Positions 36,926-45,928 are shown, numbered from the stretch's first letter. The stretch is 64,000 nucleotides of DNA from Thermomonas haemolytica (GCF_004346265.1 NZ_SMAP01000002.1:1-64000); one strand, 5' to 3'. The notes: generated from the sequence alone by a model not told the origin. Numbers and translations are program-made.

Positions 36926-37372
36926 ATGCGGTCTATCGCAATCTTGATTCTTGCTATTGCAGCAACTGCCTGCGCCATGTCACCGCGCTCTCCCGCGATC
37001 AAAGGCATTGAGGCCTCACGATCCTTGGGTCACGGTTTCTGGCTAATTACCGCTGCAGAAGAGGTTCAAGGCAGCTTTGAGTCTATCGGACACTTTGGTT
37101 ATTGCTATTATCGAAACAAGAACCTGGGACGTTGTGACCGCATGTGGCCTTCACCTTCTGGCCAGTTTGCTGTGTATCAAGCTGCTTCTACAGGTCATAT
37201 CTTTCTGTTCGACACTCACACAGGCCTCAGCACACAACTCACCCAAGAATTCCCTGGACTCATGTGGTCGGCCTCATGGCGAGAGCAAGAGAAAAAGGTT
37301 ATTGTTCAAGTCGGCGCTGCCGGTCCCGAGCGAGAAATTTCTCTGTCTTACGCCCAAGCGGGCGGCACCTAA
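36926..37372 (+). CDS. Cassette 2: exported hypothetical protein
   Basis: A 148-residue protein with a signal peptide and possible lipobox (IAATACAMS). The mature part has short segments like SPSGQFAVYQAASTGHIFLFD and TGLSTQLTQEFPGLMWSASW, suggesting one or two beta-propeller-like blades, and a CYYRNKNLGRC cysteine pair. No family recognised. The ATG at 36926 lies 11 bases past the junction; the stop codon overlaps the start of the next attC. Confidence 0.65.
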   Translation: MRSIAILILAIAATACAMSPRSPAIKGIEASRSLGHGFWLITAAEEVQGSFESIGHFGYCYYRNKNLGRCDRMWPSPSGQFAVYQAASTGHIFLFDTHTGLSTQLTQEFPGLMWSASWREQEKKVIVQVGAAGPEREISLSYAQAGGT

Positions 37373-37426
37373 CTATTCATTCACGCGGACGTGCGTACCG
37401 CACGACGCTTATTTCAGGTGTTATGG
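37367..37426 (+). repeat. attC site 2 (60 bp, divergent)
   Basis: It begins ACCTAAC and ends GTTATGG. The stem bases differ from the others (GCGGACGTGCG...CGCACGACGC) but the complementarity is kept, as expected of a functional attC whose structure, not sequence, is conserved. It overlaps the stop codon of cassette 2. Confidence 0.75.
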
Positions 37427-37436
37427 CGCACTGCAG

Positions 37437-37784
37437 ATGTCAAGATTCTTGAAGGGTCTACCGCTTGGCCTCAGCAAAGCTTTGATCGCGTTTGTTCTCG
37501 TATTTGGCCTGCTCCTTGGCTATATCACCTTCTCGGAGCATTCCGCATCGGACAAAGCGGAAGCTTTCTGCAAGATCATTGCCATTGGCTCAAATGCTTC
37601 CGCCCTCCGACCCTTGGCAATTGCTCGCGGCGCTGACCCTGTGCATACCAAGTGGCTCCGGACAGATGGCCAAGACCAACTTCCAGTCACATTCTCTGGC
37701 GCCACACCCCTATCGCGGTACATCTGTTGGGTCAAGGCGGAAAATGGCCGCGTCGTTTCTACTCACGTGGTGTACCTTGATTAG
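37437..37784 (+). CDS. Cassette 3: membrane-anchored hypothetical protein
   Basis: A 115-residue protein with one N-terminal membrane span (ALIAFVLVFGLLLGYITF) and an outside domain of about 80 residues holding two cysteines (EAFCKII, SRYICWV). No family recognised. The ATG at 37437 lies 16 bases after the junction. Base composition and codon use are less GC-biased than core genes. Confidence 0.6.
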   Translation: MSRFLKGLPLGLSKALIAFVLVFGLLLGYITFSEHSASDKAEAFCKIIAIGSNASALRPLAIARGADPVHTKWLRTDGQDQLPVTFSGATPLSRYICWVKAENGRVVSTHVVYLD

Positions 37785-37793
37785 CGGGGTGCG

Positions 37794-37853
37794 CCCTGAC
37801 AATTCATTCAAGCCGAAGCCGCTTCGCGGCGCGGCTTAATTCTGGTGTTAGGC
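37794..37853 (+). repeat. attC site 3 (60 bp)
   Basis: It begins CCCTGAC and ends GTTAGGC, the perfect right core. The stem AAGCCG...CGGCTT and hairpin GCCGC-TTC-GCGGC are as in site 1. TGGTG just before the right core may serve as ribosome-binding site for cassette 4. Confidence 0.87.
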
Positions 37854-37854
37854 A

Positions 37855-38250
37855 TTGGACAACGCACTCGTCGCACTCAAAGTCATTACTGCCGCGACCG
37901 GACTCGTTGGCTATCTCAGCCAAATTGTTATTCTTACTCCAGAAATACGGGACGACTTCATCTACAAGGGGCGCAATCCCCTTTACGGCGACCTAATCAA
38001 GTACACGATCTACGCTATTAATTTCTGCCTGTTCATCCGTGCGCTGTGCCCATGGTGGAAGGTATCTGCAACGCCAATGTGGGCTTGGGCTAGCGTTGGA
38101 TTCTCCGGACTCGTTCTTCTTCTATATTTTCTTGAGTCGGGGGCGTCAAGCCGGGTAAAAAGCCTGGTTCTTGCGCTTCCTATCCGAGTAGGCATCGCTC
38201 TTCTAATTACACACTTAACACAGCTCGCGCTCGCCTCGACCAATGCCTAA
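37855..38250 (+). CDS. Cassette 4: polytopic membrane protein with TTG start
   Basis: A 131-residue protein with about four membrane spans (VITAATGLVGYLSQIVIL, YTIYAINFCLFIRALC, WAWASVGFSGLVLLLYFL, SLVLALPIRVGIALLI). No family recognised. There is no ATG or GTG before the first span; TTG at 37855 is the only sensible start, one base after the GTTAGGC core. The GGTG in that attC lies 7 bases upstream and may provide the ribosome site. Confidence 0.6.
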   Translation: MDNALVALKVITAATGLVGYLSQIVILTPEIRDDFIYKGRNPLYGDLIKYTIYAINFCLFIRALCPWWKVSATPMWAWASVGFSGLVLLLYFLESGASSRVKSLVLALPIRVGIALLITHLTQLALASTNA

Positions 38251-38352
38251 CAATTCGTTCAAGCCGAGACCGCTTCGTGGCCGCATCAATGTATGGCACA
38301 TTGTCACATCGCCGCGGCCACAAATCAGCCCGGCTTAACTCTGGTGCTAGCT
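38245..38352 (+). repeat. attC site 4 (108 bp, extended)
   Basis: It begins GCCTAAC and ends with the degenerate core GCTAGCT. Outer arms AAGCCG...CGGCTT are as in the short sites, but about 48 extra bases lie in the apical loop, including an 8-bp hairpin GTGGCCGC (38277-38284) with GCGGCCAC (38314-38321). Confidence 0.75.
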
Positions 38353-38355
38353 GTC

Positions 38356-38775
38356 ATGCGTAGATTTCTCGCAACTCTTGGTGCCTTAATCGCGGCTTCC
38401 GTTCTCGCGGCGTCTCGTCCCAATATTCAAACTGTTAAGGCGGACCTCGATGGCGATGGGCGACCGGAAACAGCCGTCCTCACCCAACGGGCGAAATCAA
38501 TCACGCTTACCGTCCACGGACCTACTCTCGGAAACTCGGGGCAAACTCTTAGCTTCGGCATTGACGCGTCTCGACAGGATGCTGTTTGCGCTACGCCAGT
38601 GGTTCTAGAAGTGACCCAACAGGACTGCAAACCAGAGGCACTCGGTGGTGAACAACTGGAAGGCTGCAAGATCAACAAGCGGTCGAAGGATCTCGTCATC
38701 AGTGACGGAGAGTGCGACCCAATCTATCTGTACTGGAATCATCAGAAGAACGCCGTCTGGTGGTGGCGCCTATGA
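38356..38775 (+). CDS. Cassette 5: secreted hypothetical protein
   Basis: A 139-residue protein with an N-terminal signal peptide (FLATLGALIAASVLAAS). The mature part starts VKADLDGDGRPETAVL, an FG-GAP/VCBS-like calcium turn, and has four cysteines (VCATP, QDCKP, EGCKI, GECDP). No enzyme motif seen. The ATG at 38356 is preferred over 38293, which lies inside attC. Junction-to-start distance is 9 bases. Confidence 0.62.
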   Translation: MRRFLATLGALIAASVLAASRPNIQTVKADLDGDGRPETAVLTQRAKSITLTVHGPTLGNSGQTLSFGIDASRQDAVCATPVVLEVTQQDCKPEALGGEQLEGCKINKRSKDLVISDGECDPIYLYWNHQKNAVWWWRL

Positions 38776-38776
38776 C

Positions 38777-38836
38777 AGCTAACAATTCGCCCAAGCCAAC
38801 GCCGCTTCGTGGCGCGGCTTAATTCAGGTGTTAAGC
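38777..38836 (+). repeat. attC site 5 (60 bp)
   Basis: It begins AGCTAAC and ends GTTAAGC, which fits GTTRRRY fully. Stem AAGCC...GGCTT and hairpin GCCGC/GTGGC match sites 1 and 3. Confidence 0.85.
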
Positions 38837-38868
38837 CGCACAATTTCACCACCCTGCACGACTTGACC

Positions 38869-39300
38869 ATGTCTACGATCGAGAAAGCCATCGCCCTTGC
38901 AGCAACCGCGCACGCCGGCCAGTTGGATAAGGGCGGCCAGCCTTACATTCTTCACCCGCTGCGGGTGATGTTCCGCGTCGCGACTGATGAGCAGCGCATG
39001 GCTGCAGTGCTTCACGACATCGTTGAAGACACATCCGTGACCTTTGAAGACCTGGAGGCTCAGGGCTTCCCGGCGCCGGTTGTCGAAGCCGTTCGCGCCC
39101 TGACCAAGCTGCCAGGCGAAAGCCGCCTCGCGGCTGCCGAACGAGCCGCCGCGAATCCCATCGCGCTCGCGGTGAAGCTGGCGGACAACGCCGAGAACAT
39201 GGATCTCTCGCGCATCGCCAATCCAACCGAGAAGGATTTTGCGCGGCTCAGGGAATACGAGGCCGTTCGGGAACTGCTGCTTGCGCGCAGTGCGACTTAA
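38869..39300 (+). CDS. Cassette 6: stand-alone HD protein, candidate small alarmone hydrolase
   Basis: A 143-residue single HD domain like the hydrolase half of RelA/SpoT and Mesh1: AHAGQLDKGGQPYILHPLRV, the HD pair in AAVLHDIVEDT, and VKLADNAENMD. It lacks synthetase and regulatory domains. It may hydrolyse (p)ppGpp or related pyrophosphates. ATG 38869 lies 38 bases past the junction, with no clear Shine-Dalgarno. No attC follows, so the cassette's 3' end seems lost or it marks the end of the array. Confidence 0.75.
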   Translation: MSTIEKAIALAATAHAGQLDKGGQPYILHPLRVMFRVATDEQRMAAVLHDIVEDTSVTFEDLEAQGFPAPVVEAVRALTKLPGESRLAAAERAAANPIALAVKLADNAENMDLSRIANPTEKDFARLREYEAVRELLLARSAT

Positions 39301-39369
39301 GAAAGGTCTAAACAGCTCCCCCACTTCCAGCAACAATCCACCCCTCCCGCAAGAGAGGCCCCGCGCCCC

Positions 39370-39846
39370 TCAATCCCCTTTCTTGAGGATGGTGATGTGG
39401 CCGTTGGTTTCCAGCAGGGCCAGGGCGATCTGGCCCACGTCGTCCACGGCGTTCATGCGCATGGCTTCCTCGAAGTCGTGCTGGCTGATCAGCTCGCGCC
39501 GCAGCACGTGGTCGAACACACGGCCGTCGCGCGCCAGCACCACCGGCTCGCCTTCCACCAGGCGCTCGGCCAGGCGGCTGCGCGCGGTGGCCAGCGCCAC
39601 CAGGTAGTTCACCGCGATCAGGGTGCTGGCCATGATCGCGGCGCCGGTGAGCGAGTTGTCGCCGCCGTTGATGCCGTTCTGCACCGAGTTGCCCAGCAGG
39701 ATCAGCAGCACCAGGTCGAACGGGGTGAACTGGCCCACCGAGCGCTTGCCGGACAGCCGCATCAGCACCATCACCAGCACGTACACCACCAGCGCGCGCA
39801 GCACGAACACCCACCACGGCGCGGACAGCTGGAACAGGGCGTTCAT
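39370..39846 (-). CDS. DUF421 membrane protein
   Basis: A 158-residue inner-membrane protein of the DUF421 (YetF) family. Three N-terminal spans include VFVLRALVVYVLVMVLMRL; SGKRSVGQFTPFDLVLLILLG is the family motif, followed by a cytoplasmic domain with GEPVVLARDGRV and a C-terminal ETNGHITILKK. Function unknown; relatives affect spore germination and stress. It lies 31 bases downstream of the S9 peptidase gene on the same strand. Core-like composition marks the return from the cassette island. Confidence 0.83.
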   Translation of the reverse strand: MNALFQLSAPWWVFVLRALVVYVLVMVLMRLSGKRSVGQFTPFDLVLLILLGNSVQNGINGGDNSLTGAAIMASTLIAVNYLVALATARSRLAERLVEGEPVVLARDGRVFDHVLRRELISQHDFEEAMRMNAVDDVGQIALALLETNGHITILKKGD

Positions 39847-39877
39847 CGCATGGTCTCCTGCCGCGCGCGGGGCGCGG

Positions 39878-42208
39878 TCACGGTTGCAGGGTTTGCCGGA
39901 ACAGGTCGTGGATGCGGCGGTATTCGTCGTACCAGCTGTCGGGATGCACGAAGCCGTGGCGTTCCAGCGGGTACGGCGCCAGCTCCCAGCCGGTCTTGCG
40001 CAGCTCGATCAGCTTCTGCGCCATCATCGCCGAATCGCGGAAGAACACGTTGTCGTCGATCATGCCGTGCGCGATCAGCAGCCGCCCCTGCAGTCCGTCG
40101 GCGAACTCGATCGGGCTGGAGCGCTTGTAGGCCTCGGGGTCGATCTCCGGCGTGTTGAGGATGTTGCTGGTGTATTCGTGGTTGTACTGGCTCCAGTCGG
40201 CCACCGGGCGCAGCGCGGCGCCGGCCTTGAACACGCCGGGCGCCTTGAACATCGCCACGTAGGTCATGAAGCCGCCGTAGCTGCCGCCGTAGATGCCGGC
40301 GCGCGCGCGGTCGCCCTGCTGGTTGGCCACCAGCCAGTCGAGGCCGTCGAGGTAGTCCTCCAGCTCGGGCTGGCCCATCCAGCGGTAGATCGCGGTGCGC
40401 CAGTTGCGGCCATAGCCTTCGCTGGCGCGGTAGTCGAGGTCCAGCACCAGGTAGCCTTCCTGCACCAGCAGGTTGTGGAACATCTGCTCGCGGAAGTAGT
40501 TGGGGTAGCGCGCCGACACGTTCTGCAGGTAGCCGGCGCCGTGCACGAACATCACGATGGGGTACTTGCGGCCCGGCTCCAGCCGCTGCGGCCCGTAGAA
40601 CTTGCCCCAGATCACGCCAGCGCCGTGGCGGCTGGGCACCTGCACGATCTGCGGCTGGATCCAGTGGCGGGCCTTGTACTCGGGCGTGCGGGTATCGGTG
40701 AGGATGCGCGCCTGCCCACCGGTGGCCGCCACCTGCGCCAGCTGCGGCGGCAGGTAGGCGCCGGAATAGCGCACCAGCAGGGCATCGCCGCGCGGGGAGA
40801 GGCTGAAGTCCTCGACTCCGTCCAGCGCGGTCACCTCGCGCACCGCGCCGCCGCGCGCGGGCACCGCGCACACTTCGTAATCGCCGGGCGCCGCGCGGTT
40901 GCACAGGAAGTAGAAGGTGGCGCCGTCGGGCGCGACGGCCACCTGCGAGGTCTCCCAGCGGCCGTCGGTGAGCTGGAGCCGGCGCGCGCCGTCCAGCGCG
41001 TACAGGTGCGAGTAGCCGCTTTCCTCGCTGAGGTACCACAGCGTGCGCTCGTCCGGCAGCCAGCCGAACTCGTTGAAACCCCAGTTGATCCACGCCGGAT
41101 CGTGCAGGCGATGGCGCACCTGCAGGCTGCCGGCGGCGGGATCGACGGTGGCGATCCAGCGGTCCTTGTTGTCGATCGCGCGCAGCATCACCGCGGCGCT
41201 GCCGCCGTCGCCGCGCCATTGCAGCGCCGCCACCTGCAGCGGGCGCGGGCCGGCCAGCGGCGGCTTGCCGGCGGCCTTGCGCAGGTCGGCCAGCGGGTCT
41301 TCGGCAATGCCCGGCAGGGCATCGAACTTCAGCTCGCGCAGCGTGCCGGTGGCCAGCTCGGCCAGCCACAGCCGCTGCGGCAGCGGCGGGTTGCGGCCGA
41401 CCCGGGTGCGCACGTCCTCGAACTCCTCGTAGCCGGATTCGGTGACGTACATCGGCATCTTGCCCGCGCGCCCGGCGTCGGCGCCCTTGGGATTGGTCAC
41501 CACCAGCAGCCAGCGCCCGTCCGGCGACAGCGCGGAATCGGCGATCTCCACGTCCTTGCCCAGGTACACCGGGGCCGGCGCGCGGGTAGGGTCGGCGGCA
41601 CGCCAGGCCTCGGCCTGCACGCGCGCGGCATCGCGCAGGGCGCGGTCGCGGCGCAGGGTGTCGATCAGGCGCAGCTGCTGCTCGCGCAACGCATCCGCCG
41701 CCGGAGGCGTGCCCGGCGCGTCCTCGGCGCGCGGTTGCGCGGCCTGCGCCACCAGCTGGCCGTCCCAGCGGTACCAGCTGCCGCCGGCCTGCCACACCAG
41801 ACCGGCGCTGCCCCACTGCAGGCGGCTGGCGGCGACGTTGCCGCGGGTGAGCTGCTGCAGCGCGCCGCTGCGCAGGTCGCGCACGAACACGTCGCCGTCG
41901 CGCACGAACGCGGCACGCTCGCCGCGCGGCGCATACGCCGGGTTGGCCGCATCCATGCCCGCGCGCGCGGCATCCTCCAGCTTGCGCGGCGCGCTGCCGG
42001 CGGCGACTTCCCAGGCATCGCGCACGTTGCTGCCGGCGCGCTTCTGCAGGAAGTACGCGGCCTTGCCATCCCAGCGCCACCACGCCTGCTCCACCGGCGC
42101 GCCGATCCAGTCGGGATCGGCCATCGCCTGTTCCAGGGTGATGGGGTCGGCCGCGCGCGCCGACGAGGTGGCGAGAAGCAGGGCCAGCACGAACGGGGAC
42201 AGGCGCAT
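39878..42208 (-). CDS. Exported S9 family prolyl peptidase (DPP IV-like)
   Basis: A 776-residue exported serine peptidase. The signal peptide (FVLALLLATSSARAAD) is followed by a DPP IV-type beta-propeller and a C-terminal alpha/beta hydrolase. The nucleophile Ser is in YGGSYGGFMT, the Asp in AHGMIDDNVFF and the His in ERHGFVHPDSW. It probably removes X-Pro dipeptides from peptides in the periplasm or outside. Start at 42208 gives the signal peptide. It is divergent from the YcgL gene. Confidence 0.88.
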   Translation of the reverse strand: MRLSPFVLALLLATSSARAADPITLEQAMADPDWIGAPVEQAWWRWDGKAAYFLQKRAGSNVRDAWEVAAGSAPRKLEDAARAGMDAANPAYAPRGERAAFVRDGDVFVRDLRSGALQQLTRGNVAASRLQWGSAGLVWQAGGSWYRWDGQLVAQAAQPRAEDAPGTPPAADALREQQLRLIDTLRRDRALRDAARVQAEAWRAADPTRAPAPVYLGKDVEIADSALSPDGRWLLVVTNPKGADAGRAGKMPMYVTESGYEEFEDVRTRVGRNPPLPQRLWLAELATGTLRELKFDALPGIAEDPLADLRKAAGKPPLAGPRPLQVAALQWRGDGGSAAVMLRAIDNKDRWIATVDPAAGSLQVRHRLHDPAWINWGFNEFGWLPDERTLWYLSEESGYSHLYALDGARRLQLTDGRWETSQVAVAPDGATFYFLCNRAAPGDYEVCAVPARGGAVREVTALDGVEDFSLSPRGDALLVRYSGAYLPPQLAQVAATGGQARILTDTRTPEYKARHWIQPQIVQVPSRHGAGVIWGKFYGPQRLEPGRKYPIVMFVHGAGYLQNVSARYPNYFREQMFHNLLVQEGYLVLDLDYRASEGYGRNWRTAIYRWMGQPELEDYLDGLDWLVANQQGDRARAGIYGGSYGGFMTYVAMFKAPGVFKAGAALRPVADWSQYNHEYTSNILNTPEIDPEAYKRSSPIEFADGLQGRLLIAHGMIDDNVFFRDSAMMAQKLIELRKTGWELAPYPLERHGFVHPDSWYDEYRRIHDLFRQTLQP

Positions 42209-42348
42209 CAGGAAGCTCCGCGAAAAGGCAGGCGGCAGGGTAGCAGCCGCCGCCGCGTGCGCTTGTGCCTAAGGTCCTGTCGGGTTCCGCCGCGCCGCGC
42301 TTTCCCGCACAATCGCTGCGACGCCGCCATTCCATCCCCCGGGCCGCC

Positions 42349-42618
42349 ATGCTCGCCTTCGTCTACAAGAGCCTGAAGAAGGCCGATACCTACGTGTACC
42401 TGGCCGCGCGCGACGATTTCGCGCGCCTGCCGGCGCCGGTGCGCGCGCAGCTGGGCGAGCTGCGCTTCGTGCTGGAGGTGGCACTAACCCCGGAGCGCAC
42501 GCTGGCGCGCGAGAACCCCGAAGTGGTGCGCCGCAACCTGGCCGCCAACGGCTTCCACCTGCAGCTGCCGCCCAGCGTGCAGGACCCGCTGCTGGACGAT
42601 TGGGGCACCGATGCCTGA
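42349..42618 (+). CDS. YcgL domain protein
   Basis: An 89-residue cytoplasmic protein of the YcgL family ([21 protein letters not shown], and the C-terminal FHLQLPP). The family has a known fold but no settled function. The ATG at 42349 is the conserved start. Its last 8 bases overlap the ankyrin-repeat gene, so the two are translationally coupled. Confidence 0.86.
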   Translation: MLAFVYKSLKKADTYVYLAARDDFARLPAPVRAQLGELRFVLEVALTPERTLARENPEVVRRNLAANGFHLQLPPSVQDPLLDDWGTDA

Positions 42619-45600
42619 GCGCGCCCCCCTCGCCGGCACCGCATGGCTCGTGCCGGGGCTGGCGCTGGCGGCGTGCGGCTGGCTGGGCGGCGTGCCGGCG
42701 GCGATCGGCCTGCTGCTGGCGCAGGTGCCGGTGGCGCTGGGCCTGGGCCTGCTGCGCGGCACCCGCGCGCGCGCCGGGCTGCTGGCCGATGCCGGGCGCC
42801 TGCTGCTGCAGTGGCTGGCGGCCGCGGCGGCCGGCGTGCTTCTGCTGGCCGGGCCGCTGCGCTGGCTGCTGGCGCAGCCGAGCCTGGGCCATGCGCTGCT
42901 GCTGGCCGGCGGCGCCGGGGTGCTGCTGATCGGGCTGTGGTGGCACTGGCCCGGCCTGCACCTGCTGGCGCGCAGTGGTGGCGAAAGCCTGCGTCGGGCG
43001 CGGCGCGCGGCGCTGGAACAGGCGTCCTGGCGCGGGTTGCTGCGGGTCGCGCTGCCGATCGCCCTGCTGGTCGCCGGCGGCCTGCTGCTGGCGTGGCCCG
43101 GCCTGCTGGCCGGCCCGGCACGGCTGCTGGGACTCATCCTGTTCGTCGTCCTGATGCCGCTGCTGCACCTGCTGGTGCAAGCCGCCGCGCCCGCGCCGAC
43201 CCTGCACAGCCTGCCGGTGGTCGAGATGGACGCCGGCGAAGCCGCCGACGCCGCGCCGCTGTTCGATGGCCCCGCCAGTACCGCAGCTGCGCGTGAAGCC
43301 GAGGCCGATGCGCCCGATCCCGCCCGCCTCGCCCGCGAGCTGTACGCCGCCGCGCGCAACGGCCGGGTGGAGCGCGCGCTGGCGCTGCTCGCGGAAGGCG
43401 CCGATCCCAATGCCCCGCCGGAACCCGACGCGCGCGACCGCCGCAGCCTGGCGATGCTGGCGGCCGTGCTGCCCGACCTGCGCCTGCTGCGCGCCCTGAT
43501 CGAGCACGGTGTGGACGTGAACGCGATGCAGGCCGGGATGAGCCCGCTGCTGGCGGCCACCCGCGACAGCTGGCACGGCCGCCCGGAAGCGGTGATGACC
43601 CTGCTGGCGAACGGTGCCGACCCGCGCCAGGCCGATGCCGAGGGCAATACCCCGCTGCACTACGCCGCGCGCAGCGTCGATCCCGGGGTGGCCGCGCTGC
43701 TGCGCGACGCCGGCGCCGAGGTGGATGCCTGCAACCACGAGGGCGTGTCGCCGCTGGGCAGCGCCTGCCTGGCCGGCAACTGGCGGCTGGCGCGCTTCCT
43801 GCTGGAGCGCGGCGCGCGCCCGGAGCCGCCCGGCGGCCAGCCGGCGCTGCTGTGCGCCGCCGCCGGTGAGGACGACGATGCCGCCGGGGTGCAGCTGCTG
43901 CTGCGCCACAAGGCGCGCGCCAATGCCCGCGACGGGCGCGGCCGCAGCGCCCTGCACGAAGCCGCCGCGCTCGACCACGTGGAGATCTGCCGGGTCCTGC
44001 TGGAGGCCGGCGCCGAGGTGGATGCACGCGACGCCCAGGGCCGCACGCCGCTGCTGGAGGCGGTGCGCGGCGGCGCGGTGCGCGCGCTGGAAGCCCTGCT
44101 CGCGGCCGGCGCCAACGTGCACGCGCAGGACGCCGCCGGCGCCAACGCCCTGCACCTGGCCTGCGCCGCGGAAACGCCCCGCCTGGACCTGGTGCGCGAC
44201 CTGCGCGAGCTCGGGGTGGACCCGCACGCACCGGACGCGCATGCGCGCAGCGCGCTGGACGTGGCCATCGCGGCCGGGCGCTGGACGCTGGTGGCGGCAC
44301 TCGATCCCAAGCGCCCGCTGCCGGTGTCGCTGCAGGACGACGACGCGGCCCAGGTCGAACGCCCGCCGCAGGTCCTGCTGCGCGAGCGCCTGCTGGAGGG
44401 CGCGGCGGAACCGGAACTGGCGGCGCTGGCCGCGCTGCTGGGCGCGCGCGATCTCGAGGCCCTGCTGCACGACGATGCCGTGATCGCCGACCCCGGCCGG
44501 CTGGACTGGCTGCTGCGCCACGGCGCGCAGCCGGAGGCGCCCGACCCCACCGGCCAGACGCCGCTATGGCGCCTGCTGGCGCGCGGCGAGGATGGCATCG
44601 CCGCCGCCCGCCGCCTGTTCGCCGCCGGCGCCGGCGCGGGCGGAGCCGGCGGGCTGGCGCGTTTCCTCGCCGCCTGCCTCGGCCGCGCGGCCGGCACCGA
44701 GGCGGAGGCGTTCGCGCTGGACCTGCTGGAACGCGGGGCCGACCCGTTCGCCGCGAGCGCGGACGGCGATCCGGCGCTGGTGCTGGCCACGCGCCTGGGC
44801 TGGATCGGGCTGCTGCGCGCGCTGCTGGCGCGCGGGCTGGACCCCGACGCCAGCGACCGCCGCGGCATGGCCGCCCTGCACCACGCCGCCGCGCTCGGCC
44901 GCGCCGACCTGGTGAAGGCACTGGTGCTGGCCGGCGCCAACCCCGACCGTCGCGCCGCCGATGGCCAGACCGCGCTGGGGATCGCGCTGTCCTGCGGCCG
45001 GCGCGACCTCGCCGACTGGCTGGACTGGCGCAGCTGGCGGCTGCCGCGGCGGCCGCTGCTGCCGTCCGACCTGCCGGCCACCGCCATCGTCGGCGACCTC
45101 GACGCGGCGCGCCGCTTGCTGGCGCTGGGCCTGCCCGTGAATGCCACCGATGCCCAGGGCTGCACTGCCCTGTTGCGTGCGGCCGGGGGCGGCCACCGCG
45201 CGCTGGTGGAGTTCCTGCTGGCGCAGGGCGCCGACCCCGGGCTGGCCGCCAGCACCGGCGCCACCGCGCTGTCGGCGGCGGTGAGCATGCGCCACCTGGA
45301 GATCGTGGACCTGCTGCTGCGCGCCGGCAGCGGGCTGGACCAGCGCCTGCCGGGCGAGGTCAGCGTGTTGATGCTGGCCGCCGCGCTGGGCCTGCCGGAC
45401 ATGGCCGCGCGCCTGCTGCAGGCCGGCGCCGACCTGCACGCCACCGACGCCCAGGGCCAGACCGCGCTGCACTGCGCCGCCCTGTACGGCTTCACGGCGC
45501 GCGAGCGCCCGCGCCTGATGGCGCTGCTGGACGCGCTGCTGCTGGCCGGCGCCGACCCGCACGCCGCCACCCGCGCCGGGCTCACCCCGCTGCTGCTGCT

Positions 45601-45928
45601 GCTGGGCGCGCGCGCCGAACCCGGCACCCCGGCCAACGAGGACGTGTTGCTGGGCGCGCTGGAACGCCTGCTGGACGAAGACGTGCGGCTGGACGACCGC
45701 GACAGCCGCGGCTACGGCCCGCTGCACCTGGCCGCGCTGCACGGCCTGCAGCGGGTGGCACGCGCGCTGCTGGACGCCGGCGCCAACCCCGACCAGCGCG
45801 ACAACCTCAACCGCAGCCCGCGCGACATCGCGCTGATGCGCGGCTACGTGGACGTGGCCGCGGAACTCGGCAACGCCCCGCTGCCGCCCGGCGGCGGGGT
45901 GTCGATGGCGCGCTTCCTGCGCGAGTAG
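42611..45928 (+). CDS. Membrane-anchored ankyrin-repeat protein
   Basis: A 1105-residue protein. The first 190 residues hold about five or six hydrophobic spans; the rest is a long solenoid of roughly twenty ankyrin repeats, with units such as [20 protein letters not shown] and [20 protein letters not shown]. The middle part around residues 560-640 is degenerate. The repeats most likely face the cytoplasm and bind a partner. Similar giants occur in xanthomonads, often without a known role. Start 42611 overlaps the ycgL stop codon. Confidence 0.85.
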   Translation: MPERAPLAGTAWLVPGLALAACGWLGGVPAAIGLLLAQVPVALGLGLLRGTRARAGLLADAGRLLLQWLAAAAAGVLLLAGPLRWLLAQPSLGHALLLAGGAGVLLIGLWWHWPGLHLLARSGGESLRRARRAALEQASWRGLLRVALPIALLVAGGLLLAWPGLLAGPARLLGLILFVVLMPLLHLLVQAAAPAPTLHSLPVVEMDAGEAADAAPLFDGPASTAAAREAEADAPDPARLARELYAAARNGRVERALALLAEGADPNAPPEPDARDRRSLAMLAAVLPDLRLLRALIEHGVDVNAMQAGMSPLLAATRDSWHGRPEAVMTLLANGADPRQADAEGNTPLHYAARSVDPGVAALLRDAGAEVDACNHEGVSPLGSACLAGNWRLARFLLERGARPEPPGGQPALLCAAAGEDDDAAGVQLLLRHKARANARDGRGRSALHEAAALDHVEICRVLLEAGAEVDARDAQGRTPLLEAVRGGAVRALEALLAAGANVHAQDAAGANALHLACAAETPRLDLVRDLRELGVDPHAPDAHARSALDVAIAAGRWTLVAALDPKRPLPVSLQDDDAAQVERPPQVLLRERLLEGAAEPELAALAALLGARDLEALLHDDAVIADPGRLDWLLRHGAQPEAPDPTGQTPLWRLLARGEDGIAAARRLFAAGAGAGGAGGLARFLAACLGRAAGTEAEAFALDLLERGADPFAASADGDPALVLATRLGWIGLLRALLARGLDPDASDRRGMAALHHAAALGRADLVKALVLAGANPDRRAADGQTALGIALSCGRRDLADWLDWRSWRLPRRPLLPSDLPATAIVGDLDAARRLLALGLPVNATDAQGCTALLRAAGGGHRALVEFLLAQGADPGLAASTGATALSAAVSMRHLEIVDLLLRAGSGLDQRLPGEVSVLMLAAALGLPDMAARLLQAGADLHATDAQGQTALHCAALYGFTARERPRLMALLDALLLAGADPHAATRAGLTPLLLLLGARAEPGTPANEDVLLGALERLLDEDVRLDDRDSRGYGPLHLAALHGLQRVARALLDAGANPDQRDNLNRSPRDIALMRGYVDVAAELGNAPLPPGGGVSMARFLRE

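Larger units (their letters stand above)
36560..39300 (+). mobile_element. Integron gene-cassette array without visible integrase
   Basis: Six small genes in the same direction are separated by five attC sites; four are exactly 60 bp and share CAATTC and the AAGCC...GGCTT stem. The first junction GTTAGGC lies at 36560-36566. Cassettes run 36561-36914, 36915-37420, 37421-37847, 37848-38346, 38347-38830 and 38831 onwards. Gene content is lower in GC than the flanks and unrelated to them. No tyrosine recombinase gene occurs in the window, so this is a CALIN-like cluster or the far part of a chromosomal integron. The last cassette has no recognisable attC after its stop codon. Confidence 0.88.

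Noticed and set aside
39301..39369. Sixth attC after the HD gene
   Set aside because: TCTAAAC resembles a left core, but there are no complementary arms or right core before the DUF421 gene.
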